NCBI GenBank assembly: GCA_964524475.1 | Contig: CAZGCO010000004.1 | Location: 1-57,346 of the forward strand | Length of the DNA: 57,346 bases | Direction of reading: 5' to 3' | Source: CAZYHU01 sp964524475 | Lineage (GTDB): Bacteria > Patescibacteriota > Minisyncoccia > Phycocordibacterales > UBA1006 | Part shown: piece after piece, positions 32,114 through 39,940 of the stretch | How the letters are laid out: each line of letters begins with the position of its first letter | Position numbering within the stretch: the stretch's first letter is position 1 | The notes under the pieces: model-generated | The model's input: the letters and a program-made list of their open reading frames with translations, nothing else | What the model was told of the DNA's origin: nothing | The model's database searches: none | Position numbers and translations under genes: made by a program

Positions 32114-32142
32114 TTGACGATGATTTTCTCCCTTGTTATACT
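32114..32142 (+). promoter_or_regulatory. Leaderless promoter with both -35 and -10
   Basis: TTGACG (32114-32119), 17-base spacer, TGTTATACT with TATACT at 32137-32142, then 6 bases to the ATG at 32149. The predicted start coincides with the ATG. Confidence 0.75.
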
Positions 32143-32148
32143 ATACTC

Positions 32149-32664
32149 ATGAATCATCATCAAACACCCTCATCATTATTATATTTTGTTTTTATTATTT
32201 TTCTAGTGGCATTATGTGGAGCTGGATATAGTGCATATTCATTACTATCAAATCCCGCATCATATGCAGAAAATGCATGGCAAACAAGAAATCAACCTGA
32301 ACCTACCACAGACACAACAACGGTTGCGGTAGAAAATCCTACTACAACTACTGAAATCGTAACACCAGAACCTACTGTAGTAACCCCTACAACAACTACT
32401 CCTGATACTGCTGCCACACTCCCTGACGCACTACGTGATATGGCAAAACGAGGTGTTCAGTTAAAACAAGGTGATAAAGGAGCTGATGTAGGTACGGTTC
32501 AAAAATTCATGAATCAATACTATAAAACAAAAAATCCGATTGATAATGATTATGGACCAGGTCTCACCACACAGGTTACAAAATTCCAAACCGCTCAAAA
32601 ACTCCCTGCTATTGGTAAAGTTGGACCAAAGACTATCGAAGCAATGATCAAATTCGCAAAATAA
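32149..32664 (+). CDS. Membrane-anchored peptidoglycan-binding protein
   Basis: 171 residues. One N-terminal membrane anchor (about 9-34), then a Thr/Pro/Glu-rich spacer (about 45-90, many TTT and PEP repeats), then a PG_binding_1 three-helix module (LKQGDKGADVGTVQKFMNQYY, DYGPGLTTQVTKFQTAQKLP, GKVGPKTIEAM). The short second half of the module is intact. No catalytic domain is attached. It probably tethers the membrane to the cell wall. Single-gene unit with a strong leaderless promoter and a long terminator hairpin. Confidence 0.87.
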   Translation: MNHHQTPSSLLYFVFIIFLVALCGAGYSAYSLLSNPASYAENAWQTRNQPEPTTDTTTVAVENPTTTTEIVTPEPTVVTPTTTTPDTAATLPDALRDMAKRGVQLKQGDKGADVGTVQKFMNQYYKTKNPIDNDYGPGLTTQVTKFQTAQKLPAIGKVGPKTIEAMIKFAK

Positions 32665-32671
32665 CCAACAA

Positions 32672-32714
32672 AACAAAATGATGGCAAACCCTGCGGGTTT
32701 GCCATCATTTTGTT
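32672..32714 (+). terminator. Perfect hairpin terminator after the peptidoglycan-binding gene
   Basis: 20-base perfect arms around TGC (32692-32694); begins 7 bases past the stop. Confidence 0.88.
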
Positions 32715-32752
32715 ATTCATATACTAAACAATATATAACGAATATAAAAAAA

Positions 32753-32779
32753 GCGGAATTTGATGAAATCAAATTCCGC
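32753..32779 (-). terminator. Terminator of the lipoprotein gene
   Basis: Perfect 12-base arms (GCGGAATTTGAT and complement), 3-base loop, followed on the minus strand by TTTTTTTATATT, about 20 bases past the lipoprotein stop. Confidence 0.85.
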
Positions 32780-32798
32780 CCCCTTACACCATGGAAAA

Positions 32799-33290
32799 CT
32801 ATTTTATTTTTACCCCTTTATATCGCTTCTCTTCTCGCTCAATTTTTGCCAAATCTTTTTTCTTGACTTGCAACACAACATAATTATTATTTGTGTTATA
32901 TTGCAATCCTTGAAAAATAAAAAGAGTTAAGAGTTTATAAATATTCACATCGAGAACAAAAGGTATACCCTCACTCATTTTTGAATCAAACTGAACACTA
33001 ATTTGTTCAGTTGTGTTTCTACTTGATTGATTCATAACACCGTGAGTATGAGTACTCAATTTCCTGAGTTTTTTATCATCCTTATCAATAAAAAGGATTT
33101 TTCCATCTTTTACATCCATTGAATCTTCGACAATTCTTTGGAAAGTAAAATCTACCTTTGCGGAGTTATAAAACTGTATCCGACCCCTCTTGTCGAAAGG
33201 TATTTTTTGATATGTATTATATTCTAAATCTATAAACGTTGAGCACCCTGACAATACGCATAAAACAAACACTGGTATTAAATATTTCAT
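32799..33290 (-). CDS. Putative lipoprotein, unknown function
   Basis: 163 residues from MKYLIPVF (ATG at 33290). A lipoprotein signal is visible: hydrophobic stretch then LSGC, with lipidation expected at Cys15. The mature protein is rich in Lys, Asp and Asn, with beta-type segments (RGRIQFYNSAKVDFTFQRI, SEGIPFVLDVNIYKLLTLFIFQGLQY, NYVVLQVKK). There are no further cysteines. It resembles no family I know. Codon and base use are more AT-rich than the neighbouring metabolic genes, similar to the 4488 secreted protein and the 39370 protein. Single-gene unit between two plus-strand genes. Confidence 0.72.
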   Translation of the reverse strand: MKYLIPVFVLCVLSGCSTFIDLEYNTYQKIPFDKRGRIQFYNSAKVDFTFQRIVEDSMDVKDGKILFIDKDDKKLRKLSTHTHGVMNQSSRNTTEQISVQFDSKMSEGIPFVLDVNIYKLLTLFIFQGLQYNTNNNYVVLQVKKKDLAKIEREEKRYKGVKIK

Positions 33291-33365
33291 TTTGTTATTT
33301 TTTGTTTGATACACATTATTCATAATTATATTATATTGTCAAGTATTTCTCGAGTATCTCCATGT

Positions 33366-33371
33366 TATACT
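33366..33371 (+). promoter_or_regulatory. Extended -10 of leaderless promoter for the DUF2090 gene
   Basis: TGTTATACT with TATACT at 33366-33371, 7 bases before the ATG at 33379. Confidence 0.65.
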
Positions 33372-33378
33372 GCAATAT

Positions 33379-34272
33379 ATGAATCCTATACCCACCGAAC
33401 TTTATGTACTCCCTTTTGACCACCAAACAGGTCTTTGGAAGGCATTTGACTGGCAAGACCCTATTTCACCTGACCAAGAAATAATCATGCGTAAAACGCG
33501 TATGATTATTTATCAAGGATATTTACATGGAATAGAACTCGGAATTCCAAAACCACAAACAGCAATACTCACTGATGATAAATACGGTAATGAAGTATTA
33601 AGTCTTGCAAAATCACAAGGAACACCCACTATTTATACTTTGGAAAAAAGTGGTCAAGAAGTACTTACTTTTACTCATGATAATTGGCAGGAAATAGTAC
33701 GTGAAAAAAATCCTCATTGGATAAAAACACTCGTACGATACAACCCTACTGCAGACTCTGAAAACCTGAGTATCACTCGTGAGCGACTAAAACAGGTTTC
33801 TGATTTTGCTCGTGAACACGGATATGGATTTATGATTGAACCTCTGGTAATCCCTACTCATGACCAGCTATCTGAATCAGACTTTGATCATAGTATGCGT
33901 CCAAACCTCACGGTAAAAATGATAACAGAGATTTACGAAGCAGGCATTTATCCGACGATATGGAAAATAGAAGGATCAGATGATGTTAATTTTTATCATA
34001 TGGTATCAAAGCAAATACATCTATACGATACTCATGCACGAATAGTAGTGTTAGGAAGAAATGAATCTATGGAACATGTTAAAAGTTGGATAACAACAGG
34101 AGCAATAGAACCATCTGTTATTGGATTTGCCGTTGGTCGCACAGTATTTTTGGAAGCAATACAACAATTTATAAATCAAAAAATTACCGAAAAAGAATCA
34201 ATAACTATAATTGGTGAGAATTATTATAACCTATACAAAGCATTTAATGCCAAAAAAGAATCTTTATTATAA
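33379..34272 (+). CDS. DUF2090 protein (aldolase-like domain of IolC type)
   Basis: 297 residues. The N-terminus LYVLPFDHQTGLWK and the internal ILTDDKYGNEVL, GFMIEPLVIPT, YPTIWKIEG and IVVLGRNESMEHVKSW match the DUF2090 domain, a TIM-barrel relative of the class I aldolases that occurs as the C-terminal half of IolC sugar kinases. A Lys in PTIWKIEG is in the position of a Schiff-base lysine in LacD-like aldolases. It is separate here from its usual PfkB kinase partner, which is encoded 900 bases away at 35180. A role in cleaving a phosphorylated sugar is inference. Confidence 0.72.
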   Translation: MNPIPTELYVLPFDHQTGLWKAFDWQDPISPDQEIIMRKTRMIIYQGYLHGIELGIPKPQTAILTDDKYGNEVLSLAKSQGTPTIYTLEKSGQEVLTFTHDNWQEIVREKNPHWIKTLVRYNPTADSENLSITRERLKQVSDFAREHGYGFMIEPLVIPTHDQLSESDFDHSMRPNLTVKMITEIYEAGIYPTIWKIEGSDDVNFYHMVSKQIHLYDTHARIVVLGRNESMEHVKSWITTGAIEPSVIGFAVGRTVFLEAIQQFINQKITEKESITIIGENYYNLYKAFNAKKESLL

Positions 34273-34296
34273 AAGACCGCTAAGCGGTCTTTTATA
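34268..34296. terminator. Bidirectional terminator between converging genes
   Basis: AAAAGACCGC pairs with GCGGTCTTTT around TAA; both stop codons are at its edges. Confidence 0.85.
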
Positions 34297-35140
34297 TGGT
34301 ACAAATTTGATCCCAATCATCACTAAACTTTTTTAATCCCTTATCAGTGAGTGGATGCATAACATTATACTGATCCCAAGATAATTCCAGAATATCTTGG
34401 TAAGGAATACTTTCCAAAGTATTTTGATGAGCACTATTAATCTCATCATTATATGGTAATTGCATTTGTGTAATCAATTTTGCAGGAGCAGTAAATGCGG
34501 AGATTTTTTGCTTCAGACAGTAATCAATATGATAAGCACTGCGTATACTTGCCCCAAGTATTCCTACATGACTATGCCACATGTGATACATCTGAGAAAT
34601 ATTACCGATAATATCACATCCATTAACACCCAGATCATCAAGCCTCCCAATAAATGGAGAAACATACACTTGTGCAGACAGTGCTTTGTTTTTTGTTGCA
34701 CTATGTACTGCGGCTGCTTGCTCCTGACTAAAACAAAGGGTCATATTAACTGAAATCCCGTCTTTGGTAAGTATCTCTGCTGCTCCAAGTCCTGCAGGAG
34801 TAATAGGAAGTTTTACAAATATTCCAGGGAACCAATCAGCAATAATCCTACCTTGTGATACTAAATTTTCAACTGCACTAAAACTGTTTGCATAAACTTC
34901 CGCAGAAATATCACCTTCTGGTAAAAGTTCTCTAATATTCATAACAATAGTGTGATATTTTTCAAATAACTCAGGTCGAGTAAATTTTTGATTTTGTAAA
35001 AAATCTATAATTTCAGGATTTTTTACAATAAGACTTGGATTGGTTGTTTGTCCATCCAGGTAAATACCCGTATCCAATAATTGCCGAGTTTCTGATGGAT
35101 CGCCACTATCTAAAAATATCTTTGTTTTTGTGTTGTGCAT
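34292..35140 (-). CDS. Transaldolase
   Basis: 282 residues from the ATG at 35140. Family features: KIFLDSGDPSETRQLLDTG, DGQTTNPSLIVK, EVYANSFSAVENLVSQG, Schiff-base Lys in FVKLPITPAGL (K110), SVNMTLCFSQEQAAAV, SPFIGRLDDLGVNG. It interconverts sedoheptulose-7-P/glyceraldehyde-3-P and erythrose-4-P/fructose-6-P, or acts on fructose-6-P in the smaller clade. It lies back to back with the PfkB gene (40 bases between ATGs) and converges on the DUF2090 gene. Confidence 0.9.
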   Translation of the reverse strand: MHNTKTKIFLDSGDPSETRQLLDTGIYLDGQTTNPSLIVKNPEIIDFLQNQKFTRPELFEKYHTIVMNIRELLPEGDISAEVYANSFSAVENLVSQGRIIADWFPGIFVKLPITPAGLGAAEILTKDGISVNMTLCFSQEQAAAVHSATKNKALSAQVYVSPFIGRLDDLGVNGCDIIGNISQMYHMWHSHVGILGASIRSAYHIDYCLKQKISAFTAPAKLITQMQLPYNDEINSAHQNTLESIPYQDILELSWDQYNVMHPLTDKGLKKFSDDWDQICTI

Positions 35141-35165
35141 ATTTTTATAATATAACATTTTTTGC

Positions 35166-35171
35166 TATACT
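35166..35171 (+). promoter_or_regulatory. Extended -10 of near-leaderless promoter for the PfkB gene
   Basis: TGCTATACT with TATACT at 35166-35171, 8 bases before the ATG at 35180. The divergent transaldolase promoter shares this 40-base interval. Confidence 0.65.
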
Positions 35172-35179
35172 TGGTCTAT

Positions 35180-36187
35180 ATGAAAGAAAAAATAGACTTT
35201 TTAGCAATTGGAGACACTTTAGTCGATGCTTTTATTAAACTTGAAAATGCAGAAGTACATTGCAATATTGATAAAAATAATTGTACTATTAGTATGCCTT
35301 TTGGAGAAAAAATTCCCTATCGAGATGTTGAAATATTACGAGGGGTTGGTAATGCAGCAAACGCAGCAATAAGTGCGCAACGTTTAGCTATACCTGCAAC
35401 ACTCCTGGCAACTATTGGAGATGATGATGAGGGAGAAAAAACACAGATACATTTTAAAACAGAAGGAATTAATACTCGATTCCTCTCGATAGAACAAGGA
35501 ACAAAAACAAACTATCATTATGTATTATCGTATCAAGCAGAACGAACCATACTCATCAAACACGAACATTATCATTATAACCTTCCTGTACAAGAACTTG
35601 ATAAATATGACATAGGAACGGTATATCTAACCTCATTAGCTTCTGGTACAGAAATATACCATCAGCAAATTAGTGATTGGCTCACAAGTCGCCCTGAATT
35701 ATTCGTAGCCTTCCAACCTGGAACATTTCAGATATCAATGGGGACTGGTGCACTGGCAACATTATATCGACGGACCAATGTATTTTTTTGTAATAAACAA
35801 GAAGCACAAAAAATCCTGAACCTGCCCCATGCAGATTTTCCTGAACTCCATGCACGTATCAGAGCATTAGGACCAAAAACTATTATCATCACCGATGGGC
35901 CAAACGGTATGACTGCATCAGATGAACATAATGGGTATTTCCTACCTATATATCCTGATCCAAAACCCCCTGTAGAACGTACGGGTGCCGGAGATGCATG
36001 TTCATCGACGATTGCAGCTGCACTGTCCCTAGGGATTCCATTAGAAACAGCAATACTATGGGGACCTATTAATAGTATGTCTGTTGTACAGTACGTCGGT
36101 GCACAATCAGGATTATTAACCAGAGACCAAATAGAACATTACCTATCTATCGCACCAGCCGATTATACGCCAGTAAAAATTTGGTAA
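35180..36187 (+). CDS. PfkB-family sugar kinase
   Basis: 335 residues. The N-terminus FLAIGDTLVDAFIKL and RGVGNAANAAISAQRLAIPATLLATIGDDDEGE are the PfkB first signature; the second signature is ERTGAGDACSSTIAAAL, with the catalytic Asp in GAGD. ATP region GPKTIIITDGPNGM. The substrate is not evident; ribokinase, fructokinase and IolC are relatives. It is unlikely to be an adenosine kinase from the nearby aldolase, transaldolase and transketolase genes. Confidence 0.88.
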   Translation: MKEKIDFLAIGDTLVDAFIKLENAEVHCNIDKNNCTISMPFGEKIPYRDVEILRGVGNAANAAISAQRLAIPATLLATIGDDDEGEKTQIHFKTEGINTRFLSIEQGTKTNYHYVLSYQAERTILIKHEHYHYNLPVQELDKYDIGTVYLTSLASGTEIYHQQISDWLTSRPELFVAFQPGTFQISMGTGALATLYRRTNVFFCNKQEAQKILNLPHADFPELHARIRALGPKTIIITDGPNGMTASDEHNGYFLPIYPDPKPPVERTGAGDACSSTIAAALSLGIPLETAILWGPINSMSVVQYVGAQSGLLTRDQIEHYLSIAPADYTPVKIW

Positions 36188-36223
36188 ATAAAAAACTACA
36201 TGATTATCATGTAGTTTTTTATT
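36187..36223. terminator. Bidirectional hairpin terminator
   Basis: Perfect 18-base arms centred at T36205 (AATAAAAAACTACATGAT and complement). It overlaps the stop codons of the PfkB gene and of the converging 36219 gene. Confidence 0.88.
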
Positions 36224-36692
36224 CTTTTTTCTTTGGAATAAAATCCATAATTATTTCCTTGAACATGGTAACTATCATCATAACTACCTCCTTGATCATG
36301 TCGAACATCGCCTTTACTAAAGATATCACAACTGACCAAACCTCCCTGATAATTTCCCATATAATATTTAAAACATGATGAGTTATTTTACGAAAAAATA
36401 ATATATCAAAAATTACAATAATAATAATCGGAATAATCCACGCAGATGATATTGATATATCAGAAAAACCACCACCGAGTGTAAATATACTGAGTGATAT
36501 ACCTATAATAACTATAATAACTCGAATAGCACGATCAAAAATAGATACCTTTAGCCAATCAATAAAATAATCCTTGCGTGTATCAGTAAATTTTTCCGCT
36601 GTTTTACCAAAACCCCCTGCTAATATAATAAAAGGTAATAGATAAATCTTTTTTAGTTTTTTCAAATCCTCACGGAATAGTTCAAAATTCAT
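36219..36692 (-). CDS. Hypothetical membrane protein with amphipathic tail
   Basis: About 157 residues from the ATG at 36692 (MNFELFRED); the in-frame extension to 36764 overlaps a terminator. Two or three membrane spans: KIYLLPFIILAGGFG, AIRVIIVIIGISLSIFTLGGG and WIIPIIIIVIFDILFF. The last 50 residues are an amphipathic helix with a repeating Ile/Val/Met and Lys/Glu pattern (IREVWSVVISLVKAMFDMIK). I recognise no family. It lies alone between the sugar kinase and transketolase genes. Confidence 0.65.
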   Translation of the reverse strand: MNFELFREDLKKLKKIYLLPFIILAGGFGKTAEKFTDTRKDYFIDWLKVSIFDRAIRVIIVIIGISLSIFTLGGGFSDISISSAWIIPIIIIVIFDILFFRKITHHVLNIIWEIIREVWSVVISLVKAMFDMIKEVVMMIVTMFKEIIMDFIPKKKE

Positions 36693-36749
36693 TAAAACAC
36701 TATACCATATATTTATATTTTTGCAATATTCTTTTAGTAATAGTATGTT

Positions 36750-36784
36750 AAAAATAACACTCACGAAATTGAGTGTTATTTTTT
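36750..36784 (-). terminator. Terminator of the transketolase gene
   Basis: Minus-strand AAAAAATAACACTCA pairs with TGAGTGTTATTTTT, loop ATTTCG; the stop codon at 36776 is within the left arm. Confidence 0.85.
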
Positions 36785-37768
36785 ACGTTCAATAACCCGT
36801 TGTACCGCATGAATAATACTATCTGTATCCATACCATAATGTTTAATGAGTTCTGCAGGGGTTCCCGATTGTCCGAACTGATCATGTACTCCAACGAATT
36901 CTATCGGTGTTGGTATATGTTGTGCCAATGTTTCAGAAACAAGAGAACCGAGCCCTCCTGCTATCTGGTGTTCTTCGACAGTGACTATAGCCCCTGTTTG
37001 TTCTGCTAATTGTATCACCATGTCCGTATCCAGGGGTTTTATCGTCGCAATATTCAAAACATTGACCTGTATTCCCTGTTCTTCTAATTTTCGCGCAGCA
37101 CACAATGCATAATATACCAGTGACCCAGTCGCAATAATCCCAACAACTGGTTGTTCTGTTTGCCAGAACAACTGCGCAGTACCAATATCCGTTGGGGTTT
37201 CATCTGTGGTAATTACTGGGGTTTTTTCACGCCCTAATCGGATATATGTCGGCATCTTCGTCTGTGCCATAGCCACCGTCAGCTGTCGTGCCTGTAAATG
37301 ATCGCATGGAGACAGTACCACCATGTTCGGTATCACCCGAGTAAGAGCAATATCTTCCAGTGCCTGATGTGTTCCCCCATCTGGTCCTACAGAAATCCCA
37401 GCATGAGAACCAGCAATTTTCACTGGTACATCATTATAACAAATTGTTGTACGAATTTGTTCCCAGTTTCGTCCTGGAGAAAACATGGCATACGAAGATA
37501 TAAAAGGAATTTTTCCCACTGCAGCAAGTCCCGATGCAACAGATGCCATATTTTGTTCAGCAATACCGACCTGTATAAACCTATCAGGATATTTATCTGC
37601 AAAGAGATTCATTTTTGTACTATCAGTGAGATCCGCACATAATGCTACGACACGTGCATTAGCATCGCCTGCAATAATCAAACCATCACCAAAACCAGCA
37701 CGAATAGGTACCTGTTGCACATCAGTATCAAACACATGGGGATTTAGTTTTAATTCTGGATTAAGCAT
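36776..37768 (-). CDS. Transketolase, C-terminal half (split enzyme)
   Basis: 330 residues covering the pyrimidine-binding and C-terminal domains: ADLTDSTKMNLF, DRFIQVGIAEQNMASVASGLAAVGK (the Glu that activates the thiamine pyrimidine ring), HAGISVGPDGGTHQALEDIAL, YIRLGREKTPV, EEHQIAGGLGSLV. The PP-binding N-terminal half, normally a separate gene directly upstream in split transketolases, is not in the window, so the subunits are encoded apart. Leaderless-type TGGTATACT lies 9 bases before the ATG. It belongs with the transaldolase and sugar kinase as non-oxidative pentose-phosphate metabolism. Confidence 0.92.
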   Translation of the reverse strand: MLNPELKLNPHVFDTDVQQVPIRAGFGDGLIIAGDANARVVALCADLTDSTKMNLFADKYPDRFIQVGIAEQNMASVASGLAAVGKIPFISSYAMFSPGRNWEQIRTTICYNDVPVKIAGSHAGISVGPDGGTHQALEDIALTRVIPNMVVLSPCDHLQARQLTVAMAQTKMPTYIRLGREKTPVITTDETPTDIGTAQLFWQTEQPVVGIIATGSLVYYALCAARKLEEQGIQVNVLNIATIKPLDTDMVIQLAEQTGAIVTVEEHQIAGGLGSLVSETLAQHIPTPIEFVGVHDQFGQSGTPAELIKHYGMDTDSIIHAVQRVIERKK

Positions 37769-37777
37769 ATTAGATAT

Positions 37778-37783
37778 AGTATA
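37778..37783 (-). promoter_or_regulatory. Extended -10 of the transketolase promoter
   Basis: Minus-strand TGGTATACT, with TATACT at 37778-37783, 9 bases before the ATG at 37768, giving a leader of only 2-3 bases. It abuts the PAP2 terminator. Confidence 0.6.
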
Positions 37784-37785
37784 CC

Positions 37786-37812
37786 AAAAACCTACCCTGT
37801 TGGGTAGTTTTT
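37786..37812 (-). terminator. Terminator of the PAP2 gene
   Basis: AAAAACCTACCC pairs with GGGTAGTTTTT; the PAP2 stop (TAG) is inside the hairpin. Confidence 0.8.
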
Positions 37813-38457
37813 AACAACAGATATTCCAATCATCGATCCCAAGATAATTCCGAACACGACATCAGACAACCAATGAAAGCCAATCGATGCACCAATGGCC
37901 ACATACGATGCATAAATAATTGCAAGTATTCCAATCCATTTTTTCTCACGATAATACAGAGCGAGTGCTACCATCATGGCAAATGCAACAGTCGTATGTG
38001 ATGATGGCCAACCCCAAAATATCCCGCCACTTCCGAAACCGAAATTCCAAATATGTGTTGTATCAGGTAAATTCCCAATATTTACAATATCAAAACCATG
38101 AATATGTGGTGGATGTATCCGTCCTGTAAAAAACTTGTAAGTAGATGAAACACACCAGCCGAGTACTCCTGCATATAACGACACTGTTCCTGCTGTTGAT
38201 AGTCTGTTGTTTTTTGTCATCTTCCCAATAATCCATAGCCCTAAAACTTGTATCACAGGAATAATAAATCCTAATAATCCTGCAAGGATAAAATAATTAT
38301 AAAACGCAGTATTACGTAGGTTTGTAAAATACCACCAATCCATACCAGAAAATACCAGTATCAGTACCGCAATAATTCCAACGAATTGCCATATTAAATT
38401 ACGTCCCCGATAGAGACTAATGACTGCTGTATATAATGTAGTAAAAGTTTTCTTCAT
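37792..38457 (-). CDS. PAP2-superfamily membrane phosphatase
   Basis: 221 residues with about six membrane spans. The three phosphatase motifs: KFFTGRIHPP (like KxxxxxxRP), WPSSHTTVAFAM (PSGH), and GASIGFHWLSDVVFG (SRxxxxxHxxxD). The central motif is PSSH instead of PSGH. Family members dephosphorylate undecaprenyl diphosphate, phosphatidic acid or phosphatidylglycerophosphate. An UppP-like role in cell wall lipid recycling is possible but not proven. The SMR-like gene lies 4 bases upstream. Confidence 0.85.
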   Translation of the reverse strand: MKKTFTTLYTAVISLYRGRNLIWQFVGIIAVLILVFSGMDWWYFTNLRNTAFYNYFILAGLLGFIIPVIQVLGLWIIGKMTKNNRLSTAGTVSLYAGVLGWCVSSTYKFFTGRIHPPHIHGFDIVNIGNLPDTTHIWNFGFGSGGIFWGWPSSHTTVAFAMMVALALYYREKKWIGILAIIYASYVAIGASIGFHWLSDVVFGIILGSMIGISVVKNYPTG

Positions 38458-38461
38458 AATT

Positions 38462-38782
38462 TTATTCCCACATAATCATAACAAGAGATACTATACCAAG
38501 TGCTCCCCCTATACTCTGTATCAATGATAAATGTTCTTTATAGATTCCTACTCCAATAATAACAGCAAGGATATACGAAAGTAAAGAAAACATAATAGCT
38601 CCTCGTGATAATTCTGCACCGTTTTTTAATGCAATGAGCCAAAAAACATTTGCAATTATATAAATCAATAATGCACTTATTGCAATCCATAATTTATTAG
38701 TGAGTGCGAATTTTTTCGCAACAATATCAGCACATGCTTCAAATAGTACTAATAACGATAGTGGTATAATCCAATGTTTCAT
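38462..38782 (-). CDS. SMR/EamA-type small transporter
   Basis: 106 residues with four membrane helices, the size of an SMR monomer. A conserved acidic residue in the first helix (FEACADIVAKKFA, near residue 14) matches the EmrE Glu14 region, and AIVSLVMIMW closes the last helix; the GVGIYKEHLSL turn before helix 4 fits the SMR/EamA pattern. It could work as an antiparallel dimer exporting cations or lipid carriers (some SMR-like proteins flip undecaprenyl-linked sugars). The adjacent PAP2 phosphatase hints at a lipid carrier. A -10-like TATATA lies 6 bases before the ATG. Confidence 0.72.
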   Translation of the reverse strand: MKHWIIPLSLLVLFEACADIVAKKFALTNKLWIAISALLIYIIANVFWLIALKNGAELSRGAIMFSLLSYILAVIIGVGIYKEHLSLIQSIGGALGIVSLVMIMWE

Positions 38783-38809
38783 AGAGTGTATATAATACTA
38801 ATAAATAAT

Positions 38810-39154
38810 TTAATTCATATGTCCCCCTTCTCTTTCAATAGCGTTAATCTTTGCAGCGACAATAAAATCATTTTCTGATAAACCACGAATAGAATGTGTC
38901 CATAAATCAATAACCACACGATTATATGAAACAAATATATCTGGATGATGTCCGTCTTTTTCAGCAATATCAGCAACCATATTAATAAATTTCATAGCAT
39001 GTACAAAATCCGAAAACATCCATGTACGAGTAATTTTTTGATCATCTTCTAATACCCAACCAGGGACATCGTTCATGTAGATCATAATGTCATCATGTAC
39101 CATGGCTGTTGCCCCACCCTCACATGGAATGCATTTTTTATCACTTAATTTCAT
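38810..39154 (-). CDS. Pterin-4a-carbinolamine dehydratase family protein
   Basis: 114 residues from the ATG at 39154. The family fingerprint is visible: PCEGGATAMVHDDI, WVLEDDQKITRTWMFSDFVHAMKFINMV, EKDGHHPDIFVSYNRVVIDLWTHSIRGLSENDF. The three catalytic His/Asp residues (HHPD, and His in LWTHS) are intact. In bacteria without aromatic hydroxylases these proteins may act on other pterins or in tRNA-related chemistry; the role here is unknown. It is divergent from tRNA-Leu. Confidence 0.88.
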   Translation of the reverse strand: MKLSDKKCIPCEGGATAMVHDDIMIYMNDVPGWVLEDDQKITRTWMFSDFVHAMKFINMVADIAEKDGHHPDIFVSYNRVVIDLWTHSIRGLSENDFIVAAKINAIEREGGHMN

Positions 39155-39198
39155 ATATCCCCATAGTACCATGGTGTGGACTTTTTCACAAAAAAGTA

Positions 39199-39204
39199 TA
39201 TAGT
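39199..39204 (+). promoter_or_regulatory. -10 box for tRNA-Leu
   Basis: TATAGT 19 bases before the tRNA 5' end; no good -35 seen. Confidence 0.4.
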
Positions 39205-39223
39205 ACCAGGGTAAGTAAAAAAT

Positions 39224-39305
39224 GCGCGAGTGTTGAAATTGGTAGACAAGCATCCTTGAGGTGGATGTGCCGCAAGGTGTGGAGGTTCAAGTCCTCTCTC
39301 GCGCA
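39224..39305 (+). tRNA. tRNA-Leu (GAG)
   Basis: Acceptor GCGCGAG/CTCGCGC, discriminator A, D-loop TTGGTAGACAAG, anticodon loop CTTGAGG with anticodon GAG, long variable arm (TGCCGCAAGGTGT), T-arm GGAGGTTCAAGTCCTC. CCA is not encoded. Serine-type long arm with Leu anticodon fits class II tRNA-Leu. Confidence 0.93.
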
Positions 39306-39312
39306 CAGAGAT

Positions 39313-39350
39313 AATAAAAAGAAAATCCCGTCAGGGATTTTCTTTTTATT
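39313..39350 (+). terminator. Terminator of tRNA-Leu
   Basis: Perfect 17-base arms (39313-39329, 39334-39350) around GTCA, 8 bases past the tRNA. Confidence 0.88.
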
Positions 39351-39369
39351 TAGTATGACAGGTAAAAAA

Positions 39370-39771
39370 CTAAGAAACAAGCCTTATTTCATTATTGAAT
39401 TGATTTGCAAAACTATCTTTAATTCTATTAACTTCTTCTGTGATTTTTTCTGTAACTTCATGAGGTGCAAAAATAATTTCACAAGATATATTTTTAACAT
39501 CCCAGTTGTTATCTTTATTTTCTAAAACCAAATTCACACCTTTAGAATTAAAAGTGATTATGTTATCATTAATTTCAATAGTTGGATCAAATTCTGAAAT
39601 ATCTCTTACTGTATGTTTATCTGTAGGATTTTTGTCTACATAATCAGATACACAACGATTAAAAATCATATGAATTGATTTACCAAAATTAGTGGCAAAC
39701 TTTTCTGTCGCTGTCTCTAGAGATGTTTTCTCTATAGAACTAAATTCATTTTTGAATAATATATTTTCCAT
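39370..39771 (-). CDS. Hypothetical protein, unknown function
   Basis: 133 residues from MENILFKN (39771) or 145 from 39807; the later start is favoured because it resembles a normal soluble N-terminus. Predicted mostly helical with two short beta segments (NIITFNSKGVNLVLENKDNNWDV, SCEIIFAPHEVTEKITEEV). It is acidic and Asn-rich. I recognise no family. No signal peptide or membrane segment. It is a single minus-strand gene between the tRNA-Leu terminator and a strong divergent promoter; it may be a regulatory or accessory protein. Confidence 0.6.
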   Translation of the reverse strand: MENILFKNEFSSIEKTSLETATEKFATNFGKSIHMIFNRCVSDYVDKNPTDKHTVRDISEFDPTIEINDNIITFNSKGVNLVLENKDNNWDVKNISCEIIFAPHEVTEKITEEVNRIKDSFANQFNNEIRLVS

Positions 39772-39851
39772 AAATCTAATATTACTATTAATTTTTAATA
39801 AAATCAACCAAATTATTCACCATGTTTAAATTAGAGCATAGTATAAAATAC

Positions 39852-39878
39852 TTGACAAGTGATTTATAATATGATAAT
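39852..39878 (+). promoter_or_regulatory. Promoter of the 39941 gene
   Basis: TTGACA (39852-39857) and GATAAT (39873-39878), spacer 15; an alternative -10 TAATAT lies at 17. Leader about 55 bases. Confidence 0.6.
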
Positions 39879-39940
39879 ATGTGTACAATTAAGTACTTTA
39901 ATAAAAAAACCAAATTTCATAAACAGTTAAATCAAAGAAC

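Noticed and set aside
39109..39525. 138-codon plus-strand ORF across tRNA-Leu
   Set aside because: It covers the tRNA, its terminator and part of an antisense gene; no promoter, no similarity.
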